Virus record (IMG/VR): IMGVR_UViG_3300009431_000040
Coordinates: 1-42,170 of that record
From: a virus
Reading direction: 5' to 3' (one strand)
Length of the DNA: 42,170 nt
The notes under the pieces were generated by a model. The model was not told the origin of the DNA. It did no database searches and worked only from the letters and a program-made list of their open reading frames with translations. Both the position numbers and the translations under genes were made by a program. Positions within the stretch are counted from its first letter, which is position 1. The number at the start of each line of letters is the position of its first letter. Shown here piece by piece: positions 32,799 to 39,000 of the stretch.

Positions 32799-33142
32799 TA
32801 CTCACCCCCGAAAAGGTATTCGTACCTTTTGCGGGCTTCGGTGAGCCTGATATTGGTGTTGCGGATTTTTACGCTCAGCTCGATGTCCTTTTTTACAAAT
32901 TCCTCGGAATCGAAATCGCTGGCGAGCTTGAGGCTTTGTGCATTTTCCGGGGATAGGTCGAGCATGTTTTCCTGGTCACGCTTCATGCGCTTCACCTTTA
33001 CCTCAAGGTCTTCGATGTTCCGCTTGTAAAGCAGCTCGGTATCCTCGGAAATCGCATCCGCCCGGTCTTTGCGAATTTGCCGGTTGTTGCGTTGCAACGA
33101 TTCAACAAACGCACCCTTTTTTACTTCATTTTCCTGTTCCAT
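32798..33142 (-). CDS. Coiled-coil protein coupled to the vWA gene (114 aa)
   Basis: It starts at ATG 33142 behind GGGAGGGAATA. Almost the whole protein is charged helix, with LYKRNIEDLEVKVKRMKRDQ. Its stop overlaps the vWA start, suggesting a physical or stoichiometric partnership. It lies about 30 bases after a TATTAT -10 and the repeated motif, so it may begin the vWA/PurA-like transcript. Confidence 0.7.
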   Translation of the reverse strand: MEQENEVKKGAFVESLQRNNRQIRKDRADAISEDTELLYKRNIEDLEVKVKRMKRDQENMLDLSPENAQSLKLASDFDSEEFVKKDIELSVKIRNTNIRLTEARKRYEYLFGGE

Positions 33143-33172
33143 TATTCCCTCCCTGGGTTGTGGTTTTGAGCG

Positions 33173-33201
33173 ATAATACACATTTAAAAATGCAATGTAC
33201 A
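33173..33201 (-). promoter_or_regulatory. Promoter of the coil-vWA-PurA-like operon with motif copy C1
   Basis: TGTACA (33201-33196) and TATTAT (33178-33173) are 17 bases apart. The spacer is TTGCATTTTTAAATGTG, containing copy C1 of the repeated motif (33181-33195). A second copy, TTGCGTTTTTTAATG, lies 15 bases further upstream (33210-33224). Confidence 0.55.
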
Positions 33202-33209
33202 GAACAAAA

Positions 33210-33224
33210 CATTAAAAAACGCAA
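33210..33224 (-). promoter_or_regulatory. Repeated control motif, copy C2
   Basis: TTGCGTTTTTTAATG on the minus strand, directly after the stop of a 39-residue gene and upstream of the promoter at 33173-33201. It could be a second operator site. Confidence 0.45.
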
Positions 33225-33344
33225 TTACCCCTTTTTGAATGTGCCGGCCTCTTTTTCAGCCCCGCAACCAGAGCACCGGCCCCGCTCCGTGGCTAGTTGT
33301 TCCATCAGCACCCGCTCGCGCTCTGTTGGGGATATGACTGTCAT
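33225..33344 (-). CDS. Tiny zinc-binding-like protein (39 aa)
   Basis: MTVISPTERERVLMEQ opens a 39-codon frame from ATG 33344, overlapping the upstream TGA by ATGA. It contains RCSGCGAEKEAG (Cys24, Cys27), half of a zinc site; dimerisation could complete it. Too short for a family call, but the coupled start supports translation. Confidence 0.5.
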   Translation of the reverse strand: MTVISPTERERVLMEQLATERGRCSGCGAEKEAGTFKKG

Positions 33345-33580
33345 GACTCACCGTCCAATCCTAACAGGTAGGCTAGTCTGGTTTTTTCTCTTTCTACGCC
33401 AAACCGAAATGACGCAAGCAAAGCATGATAGACCGTATCCGAAATTTCAATTGGTGATTCATCGCCGTAGGATTCCTGCCCCTTTGCTGGCTTCATGCTC
33501 AAAAAATATTTGTTGCCGTCTGTATTGAAGGCCCTGTAAATGAGCGTATCAGTCTTGAATTCAAATTGTCTCAATGACAT
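33341..33580 (-). CDS. Hypothetical protein (79 aa)
   Basis: A protein with mixed strands and a C-terminal helix; VYHALLASFRFGVEREKTRL is the likely helix. ATG 33580 lies one base beyond a TAA in the neighbouring frame (TAATG), a coupling pattern that favours the alternative reading of the previous gene. No family recognised. Confidence 0.65.
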   Translation of the reverse strand: MSLRQFEFKTDTLIYRAFNTDGNKYFLSMKPAKGQESYGDESPIEISDTVYHALLASFRFGVEREKTRLAYLLGLDGES

Positions 33581-33583
33581 TAC

Positions 33584-33772
33584 TTACCGTCCAGTTCTTT
33601 CAGTATGGCGTTGGTTTCGTTTGCCCCGATTCAGAATATAAGACTCCATTTCCCACATAAACTTTGAAGTAGGATAGATTCCATGCTTATCTGGGTTATC
33701 CAGCATGTTTGACATTAATTCACAAATCTTAGTCCTGACTTCCTCGTCTCTTACTTCTGTGTAGTCAACCAT
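33584..33772 (-). CDS. Hypothetical protein, probably frameshifted at its end (62 aa as written)
   Basis: MVDYTEVRDEEVRTKICELM begins a helical protein. After ILNR the frame gives GKRNQRHTERTGR, but the +1 frame reads ANETNAILKELDGK and ends in TAA at 33582-33580 overlapping the next start. That end resembles CAILAELETTKEK of the preceding gene. A single extra G in the GGGG run near 33636 would explain it. I treat the written C-terminus as doubtful. Confidence 0.55.
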   Translation of the reverse strand: MVDYTEVRDEEVRTKICELMSNMLDNPDKHGIYPTSKFMWEMESYILNRGKRNQRHTERTGR

Positions 33773-33774
33773 TT

Positions 33775-34155
33775 TTACTTCTCCTTTGTTGTTTCAAGTT
33801 CTGCCAGTATGGCGCAAACCTTTTTATAAAGGACAGATTTTGTCTCTATGGCGTGCAATGTCGGCTCGTGGTCCTTCCATGATTCCACATTGTCTCTGAC
33901 CTTGCGGCAAACCCACCCCAGCTCATCCATCAACTCGGCAATCCTGGCGTCCTTGCCGTTTGTGTTTGGGTGCAACCATTCCGCATGAGCATCGGTGAAC
34001 TCAATCCATTCGGCGGTTCCGGCCGTGCGGTGGTCGCCGGCATGCCCGACCAGTAAACAGCACCGGCCCCCGTCGCCCTCTGCATCCCTGGGGTAATAGG
34101 CCCGACATTTCAATTTGGGTTTCTTGCCGTACTTGTTTTTCAGCCTTTTATTCAT
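33775..34155 (-). CDS. Hypothetical Cys/His protein (126 aa)
   Basis: Cys17, Cys32, Cys33, His38 and His42 lie in the order C..C..GH.GDHR, a pattern seen in small phage proteins of unknown role. The second half is helical, with IAELMDELGWVCRKVRDN. Gaps of two to three bases to both neighbours. Metal binding is inferred. Confidence 0.65.
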   Translation of the reverse strand: MNKRLKNKYGKKPKLKCRAYYPRDAEGDGGRCCLLVGHAGDHRTAGTAEWIEFTDAHAEWLHPNTNGKDARIAELMDELGWVCRKVRDNVESWKDHEPTLHAIETKSVLYKKVCAILAELETTKEK

Positions 34156-34158
34156 TGC

Positions 34159-34407
34159 CTACTCCAAAATCGCCGGGCTGTTATGCCCGCAAACAAAGTG
34201 AACCTGGGCTTGCACGGCACCTTCCTCGTCCGGCCCGACCGGTATATTTTCAGCATCAATGTAAATTCCCGCAATGGGAACAGGGGGGTGAGGGTCACGG
34301 CGGCGGCGTTGCCCGCATTCGTGACACGGCGCCCAGGTTTGCCCGTCTTTCCTGTACAGGTTTTTCGGATGCTCGGCCGGGTACGGCCCAATTATTTTGA
34401 CTTTCAT
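34159..34407 (-). CDS. Hypothetical Cys-containing protein (82 aa)
   Basis: CHECG (Cys28, Cys31) and a later CGHNS (Cys73, His75) could form one zinc site. The start overlaps the upstream stop by four bases. No family recognised. Confidence 0.65.
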   Translation of the reverse strand: MKVKIIGPYPAEHPKNLYRKDGQTWAPCHECGQRRRRDPHPPVPIAGIYIDAENIPVGPDEEGAVQAQVHFVCGHNSPAILE

Positions 34408-34880
34408 TGAGGCCCACCTTGCCGCACATATTGCACGGTATTATCTTCGCCATCGGGTTCGGTGGCATTGCGCCGGTCGGCCTCTGTCTGGGCCTCTTCC
34501 CTGGTTGCAAAAATGCGGTCAAGCGTGTGGATTGTGCCGGTGCCGATGCCGGTTTCATCTGCCATATAGCTCTCCCTCCTTTCATTTTGTGGCATGTAGT
34601 TATCGAAAGTTTCCTCCCCAGGGCGCCCACGACTTTCCGTGTGTTCAATGGTAATCTTACCAATTGTCAAAGGTTCTTCTTCCACCCCCCAAGAATAAGA
34701 AACGTGTTTATCGTATCCGCCCCTCCCGTTGCAATACCCACAAACCCCCTTTTCGGCGCCCGACTTTGTGTAAACCTTCCCGTCACCCTCGCACGATTCA
34801 CATTCCGTGAATTTAGTCTGGCGCATGCTCCGTATAGCGAAAACACGGTCGCCGATGTCAAATTTGGATTCAAATTTCAT
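34404..34880 (-). CDS. DnaJ-type zinc-finger-like protein (158 aa)
   Basis: CESCEGDG (Cys27, Cys30) and CGYCNGRG (Cys47, Cys50) are two halves of a DnaJ central zinc site (CxxCxGxG). Elsewhere it is polar with a helical centre, RIFATREEAQTEADRRN. ATG 34880 follows AACGAAAGGGAAACCC. It is the first protein gene after the tRNA-like gene. Chaperone activity is not implied; this finger also occurs alone in phage proteins. Confidence 0.7.
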   Translation of the reverse strand: MKFESKFDIGDRVFAIRSMRQTKFTECESCEGDGKVYTKSGAEKGVCGYCNGRGGYDKHVSYSWGVEEEPLTIGKITIEHTESRGRPGEETFDNYMPQNERRESYMADETGIGTGTIHTLDRIFATREEAQTEADRRNATEPDGEDNTVQYVRQGGPQ

Positions 34881-34907
34881 GGGTTTCCCTTTCGTTAAAT
34901 TTTGCGG

Positions 34908-35026
34908 GGAGCGATGCAGGAATCGAACCTACGAGGTACACCCTCCGCCGTGCCGTGTACCAGGCCCACCCGGCAAGGTTCTAGAATTGCCGGGCAAGGT
35001 GCGTTTACCACTCCGCCAATCGCTCC
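34908..35026 (-). tRNA. tRNA-like gene, class II, anticodon uncertain
   Basis: The ends GGAGCGAT and ATCGCTCC pair over 8 bp. The T arm is perfect: GTAGG, TTCGATT, CCTGC. A D arm GCG..GAGTGGTAAA..CGC and a long variable arm GGTACAC..GTGTACC (7 bp) are clear. The anticodon region is unusual: CCCGGCAA and TTGCCGGG form an 8-bp stem with a ten-base loop TTCTAGAACC, six bases after the D arm. A T-preceded triplet in that loop is CTA (amber); TCT is another option. The total of 119 bases is long. No 3 prime CCA is encoded. It may be a suppressor, a decayed tRNA, or tRNA-derived. Confidence 0.55.
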
Positions 35027-35028
35027 AA

Positions 35029-35055
35029 TTTACTAGTGTGCATATTTTTACTAGT
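35029..35055. repeat. Two TTTACTAGT boxes 18 bp apart
   Basis: TTTACTAGT occurs at 35029-35037 and 35047-35055, between the tRNA-like gene and the terS promoter. The second is part of a TTTACT..AGTAAA inverted repeat ending at 35068. Related TTTACCAGT boxes occur in the 25.7-25.9 kb intergenic stretch. Possible operator or activator sites for the divergent transcripts. Confidence 0.45.
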
Positions 35056-35057
35056 AT

Positions 35058-35085
35058 TTGCAAGTAAAAAATTAAACTTTTTAAT
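35058..35085 (+). promoter_or_regulatory. Candidate plus-strand promoter of terS
   Basis: TTGCAA (35058-35063) and TTTAAT (35080-35085) are 16 bases apart on the plus strand. The start of terS is 37 bases downstream. A small GTTGC/GCAAC hairpin (35086-35099) lies in the leader. Confidence 0.5.
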
Positions 35086-35121
35086 GTTGCCCCGGCAACG
35101 TTGTGGGAATACAATAAAGGA

Positions 35122-35712
35122 ATGACTGACACAAAATACACAGAACGCATTGAAAAACTCCGCAAGGCCCTATCAACCCAGGAACTCGACTTTGTGGACA
35201 AACATCTGGCGGGGGTGCCGGCGGACCTGGCGTACCAGGAGGCGGGCCTGGGGGTATTGCCTGACCCTATTGGCGCCGGGCAACTACTGGCGGCGCCGGC
35301 CGTTAAAATGTACATCGATGCGATGCAACGGGAAATCGCCGAGCGTAGCTCGTTGACCCTTGAAAAAATTGATGAACGCCTGACGGACCTGGCAACCGCA
35401 AACATCATCGATATGGTTGAAATTGGCGAAGATTACACGGACGACAACAACAACCCCCGCACGCCCATCACCCTCAAAGACCCTATGAGCCTCACCCCGG
35501 GGCAACGGGCCGCAATTGTGGGCCTCAAAACCGTTCCCGGTGGCATGGAAATCAAAATAGCCGACCCAATAAAGGCCCTGGAACTCCTTGCCAAGCGACG
35601 GGGGGGCTTCACCGAGCAGATTGATGTCAACCTGACCGGCAACGTGAGCATATTCGCAAATGTCGGCGACAATCAAAGGGGTCCGGCCGAGCCTGATGAT
35701 ACCGACGATTGA
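35122..35712 (+). CDS. terS: Terminase small subunit (Terminase_2 type)
   Basis: A 196-residue protein on the opposite strand to everything else. LSTQELDFVDKHLAGVPADL then AYQEAG resemble the helix-turn-helix of Terminase_2 (Lt..q..Fv..yl.g....AA..AG). Residues about 70-110 form the oligomer core (SLTLEKIDERLTDLATANII) and PIKALELLAKRRG matches the usual C-terminal K-ALe-LGK-L line. It recognises the packaging site for TerL. ATG 35122 has AAAGG only one base upstream; an in-frame TTG 35101 is less likely. Its gene lies about 12 kb from terL and stands alone. Confidence 0.8.
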   Translation: MTDTKYTERIEKLRKALSTQELDFVDKHLAGVPADLAYQEAGLGVLPDPIGAGQLLAAPAVKMYIDAMQREIAERSSLTLEKIDERLTDLATANIIDMVEIGEDYTDDNNNPRTPITLKDPMSLTPGQRAAIVGLKTVPGGMEIKIADPIKALELLAKRRGGFTEQIDVNLTGNVSIFANVGDNQRGPAEPDDTDD

Positions 35713-35737
35713 TTTTTTACTTGTTTCAATTTAATGA

Positions 35738-36613
35738 CTAATCTTTTACAAGTGCCAGCCCGCAAAAGTGGCGTACTCCATTCCGGCTCCGCGTGTACGG
35801 GATGCCCCTTGAGCGCATCTCCTGGACAAAATCGGCCCTACCCAGGCGCATCGGGCTATTTTGTGACCATGCTATATATTTATTTATAACATGCGCGGCC
35901 GGTACCCGAACGCTATTTGTATCAAGTACAACACAACAATCATTCAGGAAGTTGCCCACTTGGTCCACCGTACGGAAGTAATCCCTTGTCGCATCCTGGC
36001 AATTCACCGGTATTTCAAACCGACCCCGCCGTATTACCGTTTGCAACCCTTCCAGCGCCCGGTTCAGTATTCCTGAGAGTTCCTGCTCCATAATGCGGTC
36101 AAACAGGTGGGCCGGGGGTGCATCTATAGAAGGGCGCCCAAAGAAGGGGATTACCATTGTGCGGGCGAGTTGCTTATCCGTGTGTACACGGGCCGGCGGT
36201 TGTTCAACGAAAAGGAGGTTATCCGGGTCCTCCTCGCCCCCCAATAATGCGCCCACCGTTTTCAGGGCCTCGTATTTGCCGGATTGTTTGTCGCCGTACA
36301 GCACCCATTGAAACCGAAGCACGCGAGAAGGGAGCAACATGTAACCGAGGAATTCATAGAAGTGGCGCCGCATATCCACCGGGTCGGATGCCAGCCTGAA
36401 CATTTCATCCAGGGCCGCATCGTACTCCGGGCATTTTGCCGCCGAATCGTATTTGGGTTTGTGCCAATACCGAACCAGGTTGCGCTCCTGGGTAAAACTA
36501 CCATCGGTAAGTCGGAATATCAGCCGGGCATCCCGAGTCAAAACGGCGTACGTGTTGATGGATACCTTGAAAAAACCCGGCGGAGGGCGGTGTTTAGAAA
36601 TTGAACGTGCCAT
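35738..36613 (-). CDS. Degenerate D5/P4-type primase-helicase fragment
   Basis: A 291-residue protein. YDSAAKCPEYDAALDEMF and FYEFLGYMLLP match the D5_N region, followed by VLYGDKQSGKYEALKTVGALLGG, where the SF3 Walker A should read GxxxxGK(S/T) but has Tyr114. The following 60-80 residues with Walker B and sensor motifs seem deleted: RTMVIPF, equivalent to the arginine-finger region, comes soon after. The C-terminal ELSGILNRALEGLQTVIRRG and NDCCVVLDTNSVR are typical of D5. No primase half is present. Active unwinding seems unlikely; it could still bind DNA. Confidence 0.75.
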   Translation of the reverse strand: MARSISKHRPPPGFFKVSINTYAVLTRDARLIFRLTDGSFTQERNLVRYWHKPKYDSAAKCPEYDAALDEMFRLASDPVDMRRHFYEFLGYMLLPSRVLRFQWVLYGDKQSGKYEALKTVGALLGGEEDPDNLLFVEQPPARVHTDKQLARTMVIPFFGRPSIDAPPAHLFDRIMEQELSGILNRALEGLQTVIRRGRFEIPVNCQDATRDYFRTVDQVGNFLNDCCVVLDTNSVRVPAAHVINKYIAWSQNSPMRLGRADFVQEMRSRGIPYTRSRNGVRHFCGLALVKD

Positions 36614-36788
36614 ATTGAAGGATGAGGTACATTGAGGTGATATACATGAGGGCCATTATAGCGAGGGTTGCCGTGTACGCCACATCAAAAGGGCTTATCC
36701 CAAACCCGAGGTCATCATGCGCCACAATCACAAGGAGCAAAAGAGGCAAGAGACAGACCAAGAGCGCCGTCATGACAAATATCTTCAT
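36594..36788 (-). CDS. Small two-TM membrane protein, holin candidate (64 aa)
   Basis: Two hydrophobic spans (about residues 4-23 and 36-57) separated by a short acidic-polar turn (AHDDLGFGISPFD). Start ATG 36788 overlaps the upstream stop (ATGA). It lies two genes after a lytic transglycosylase, which is compatible with a class II holin, but the endolysin is 9 kb away. Any small membrane function remains possible. Confidence 0.6.
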   Translation of the reverse strand: MKIFVMTALLVCLLPLLLLVIVAHDDLGFGISPFDVAYTATLAIMALMYITSMYLILQYGTFNF

Positions 36789-37075
36789 TTGGGTAGCCTC
36801 TCCCATGTGCCATCCCCAGCGTCCACGCACCGCTCAACAAACGTGTCGGCGTCCACCTCCTTCATACTTTTGTCCACGTACGCGAAATAATACAAGTACC
36901 CCTTTGCATCGACCGCGATGTATTTGGCGTGTGGGTTTAGGCCCTTGGGATATGGAACGTCCTTCGCAGGGCTGTATCCGGTGCCGTGCCACCTGCAAGT
37001 CGATTGCTTGGCAACCTTTTCCAACATGTGGTAAAGTGCCGGGGTTTCTGCTTTAGTGCAAAACTTGTCCTTCAT
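36785..37075 (-). CDS. Hypothetical protein (96 aa)
   Basis: A protein with alternating strands and Cys at 6, 27 and 83, containing KYIAVDAKGYLYYFAYVDK. It is coupled to the transglycosylase by a four-base overlap and to the two-TM gene at its end. No family recognised. Confidence 0.65.
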   Translation of the reverse strand: MKDKFCTKAETPALYHMLEKVAKQSTCRWHGTGYSPAKDVPYPKGLNPHAKYIAVDAKGYLYYFAYVDKSMKEVDADTFVERCVDAGDGTWERLPK

Positions 37076-37785
37076 ATGCTCCCAAACCTTTCTGTGAGTT
37101 TTCTTTGCAGGTTCCGCCGTATGCGGTGGGCCTTGCGGCGGTCGTATTCAATGGTCGTACAGCGCCCGGATATGTACCCAAACAGTCCGCCATCCAAATC
37201 GCCGCACCATTTGCGGCCCTTGTCGAGCCAGCACGCCCCGCAACTGATTTGTTCCCAGGGTGTATTCATTTCGCCACAATATTCGGCGCATGCCTTGCGG
37301 CCCTGGGGGTGTACCTGCATTATTCCATGAGCACGCCCGCCGTCGCCAATCTGGGTCATATCAAAAATTGATTCCCGGTACCCAATACCCACAAGGAGCC
37401 AGGGGTCAATATCAAACTCAGCCCCGGCACGGATGAAGGCGTTTGCCAGCCGGTACCGGTACGCCACATCGTCGGCTATTACCTTGTGCTGATATACCTT
37501 GAGGATTTTCTCCTTGCGGTCCAGGGCAGGAGTCACGAGCCACAATATGCCATCGGTAACCCTGTCCTCCGGTTCGTATTTGTGGATATTGGGCGTGCAA
37601 CCATACACCTCCGGCTCCCAATACCCCTCCGGTGTTACTAGCGCCGGCTCCCCCTGCTCGGCGTTTGCCGGTTGCCCCGAGGAAAACATCCAAAGCATAA
37701 ACACGAGCCATGCAACAAAGGCACACATCACGATGATACCTTTGCGGCGCGATGCCCGTTTTTCAAATTCAAGTGGTTCAATCAT
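37072..37785 (-). CDS. Membrane-anchored lytic transglycosylase (SLT-like)
   Basis: A 237-residue enzyme starting at ATG 37785 with GGAG seven bases upstream. Residues about 17-35 form a TM or signal anchor. The catalytic region has FDIDPWLLVGIGYRESIFD with Glu138 in the YRES motif, followed by GDGGRAHGIMQVHPQG (the GLMQ-like motif). It cuts the glycan between MurNAc and GlcNAc, making 1,6-anhydroMurNAc. Five Cys in the region TP..C..KYCGE..CGACW may form disulphides, suiting the periplasm. It may aid DNA entry or lysis. Confidence 0.85.
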   Translation of the reverse strand: MIEPLEFEKRASRRKGIIVMCAFVAWLVFMLWMFSSGQPANAEQGEPALVTPEGYWEPEVYGCTPNIHKYEPEDRVTDGILWLVTPALDRKEKILKVYQHKVIADDVAYRYRLANAFIRAGAEFDIDPWLLVGIGYRESIFDMTQIGDGGRAHGIMQVHPQGRKACAEYCGEMNTPWEQISCGACWLDKGRKWCGDLDGGLFGYISGRCTTIEYDRRKAHRIRRNLQRKLTERFGSI

Positions 37786-37861
37786 AATTAAACTCCAAGC
37801 CTTCGCCCGGTTGACCCTGGGCAATTATAGCACAGTGTCCCAGGTTATTCAGCACACACAC

Positions 37862-38353
37862 TCAGTCGGAATACACGTTAAGTATCAAATTTGAAACAGC
37901 GAGCCGCAACTTCAGAAGCTCGGCCCCGTATTCGTTGCACCGCTGGAGGTTGTCGGCGGCGAGCTGGGTTTGTTCTTTGGCGTGCACCCGGGTGTCGTAC
38001 AATTCCTCGTTCAGCTTGTCGATGTGGGCCTCCTGCTCCTTCATGGTTTGCGATTGGGAGGCAAGGGTGCCCTCGGCGGCGTTACAAACACCCTCCAGGA
38101 TGGCAATGTACTCGCGCAAGTCGGCTTTTTTCATGGCGAGCAGTTCTTTTTCGGTGACCCCGGTACCCCTTGCGGCGCCCAGCTTTTCGGCCCCGGCGGT
38201 TGCAAGCTCGGGGTAATCCGGGTTTGTGCAATACATGGGCGCCCCGCATTTTTCACAGTCAACCGGCTCGGGTTGTGTTGCGGCGCCAATACTGTAAACG
38301 AAGCTACATTTTTCGCACGCAAAGTCGTACTTTTTGACAATTTTGTCAGACAT
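37862..38353 (-). CDS. Zinc-ribbon plus coiled-coil protein (163 aa)
   Basis: CEKCS (Cys13, Cys16) and CEKCG (Cys33, Cys36) form an N-terminal zinc ribbon. From about residue 65 it is a long charged helix (EYIAILEGVCNAAEGTLASQ, then KLNEELYDTRVHAKEQ), likely a coiled coil. ATG 38353 follows AACGAAAGGGAATAAAA. Possible DNA or RNA binding; no family. Confidence 0.7.
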   Translation of the reverse strand: MSDKIVKKYDFACEKCSFVYSIGAATQPEPVDCEKCGAPMYCTNPDYPELATAGAEKLGAARGTGVTEKELLAMKKADLREYIAILEGVCNAAEGTLASQSQTMKEQEAHIDKLNEELYDTRVHAKEQTQLAADNLQRCNEYGAELLKLRLAVSNLILNVYSD

Positions 38354-38355
38354 TT

Positions 38356-38673
38356 TTATTCCCTTTCGTTTTTCTTTTGTCTGTGAATTTGAGCATGATG
38401 CTCCGGGCATACCCATATTACTTCCAAAGGCTTTATATAATCCTCATGGTGTGCATGTACATTTACAACTTCCCCACATATTACACATGGTTCTTTTTTC
38501 ATTCTACCATAGCGTATCGCACTATTAAGAATGTCACGCGCCTTTGCTTTTTCGAGGTGTTTGGTGCGTGTGCGTTTAGATATTTCGGCCGCTGCTTTAG
38601 GATTTTGTTGCCTCCATAGTCGGTTATATGCTGCAACTTTTTTTTTATTTTTTTCGCTTCCATTTCGCTCCAT
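38356..38673 (-). CDS. HNH-like nuclease-fold protein, possibly the second half of a split gene (105 aa)
   Basis: Cys63 and Cys66 (CVICG), His73, His75 and His76 (VHAHHEDY), Cys89 and His92/His93 form the usual HNH-type zinc/metal site of short phage nucleases (C..C...AHHeDY.kPLevi.lC..HH..IH). The first 50 residues are Lys/Arg/Ala-rich helix. It starts in a run of A bases (7A-T-9A) inside the upstream ORF, in the +1 frame, so the two may be one broken gene. See the neighbouring entry. Confidence 0.6.
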   Translation of the reverse strand: MERNGSEKNKKKVAAYNRLWRQQNPKAAAEISKRTRTKHLEKAKARDILNSAIRYGRMKKEPCVICGEVVNVHAHHEDYIKPLEVIWVCPEHHAQIHRQKKNERE

Positions 38674-38848
38674 TCTCGTTGTGTTTTTTTTTATTTTTTT
38701 TGCGCCATTCCCTATGGTATTCGACTATGCATTGCTTGCACTGATTTATTCTGCCGTCTTTTTTCATCCCCTTGTTTCTGCTAAAAAGCTCAACATTTTT
38801 TGTCTCCCCACACTTTGTACATTTTTTTACTTGTCTTTCCATCTCCAC
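38645..38848 (-). CDS. Zinc-finger N-terminal half of an HNH-type gene (67 aa)
   Basis: CTKCG (Cys10, Cys13) and CKQC (Cys37, Cys40) flank KNVELFSRNKGMKKDGR, the common N-terminal finger of phage HNH proteins (CtkCgetK....F.......G....C..C). It ends in Lys-rich repeats read from A-runs. Deleting one A at about 38649 would fuse it in frame with the gene at 38356-38673. GAGGTGG lies five bases before ATG 38848. Confidence 0.6.
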   Translation of the reverse strand: MEMERQVKKCTKCGETKNVELFSRNKGMKKDGRINQCKQCIVEYHREWRKKNKKKHNENGAKWKRKK

Positions 38849-39000
38849 CTCGATTTATTGCTTCCACCGGGTCTTCGGGACATATTTTTGCCATACAGTC
38901 GGCAAGCCTTGTTCGGGCAAACCGGCACCGGCTCATCCTCCCACTGGTCGGCAACCTTGAACCAGCACGACACGCAAATGTAATCAACCCACTTAGGCAT
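38827..39000 (-). CDS. Small zinc-ribbon protein (57 aa)
   Basis: CVSC (Cys9, Cys12) and CPNKAC (Cys28, Cys33) suggest one zinc. The C-terminus is basic with SNKSRWRWKDK. Start ATG 39000 overlaps the upstream TGA by one base. Function unknown. Confidence 0.65.
   Translation of the reverse strand: MPKWVDYICVSCWFKVADQWEDEPVPVCPNKACRLYGKNMSRRPGGSNKSRWRWKDK

Noticed and set aside
35041-35121. A cos or pac site in the 35.04-35.12 kb leader
   Set aside because: It has dyads and AT-rich DNA and lies by terS, but no feature specific to a packaging site can be shown from the sequence alone.
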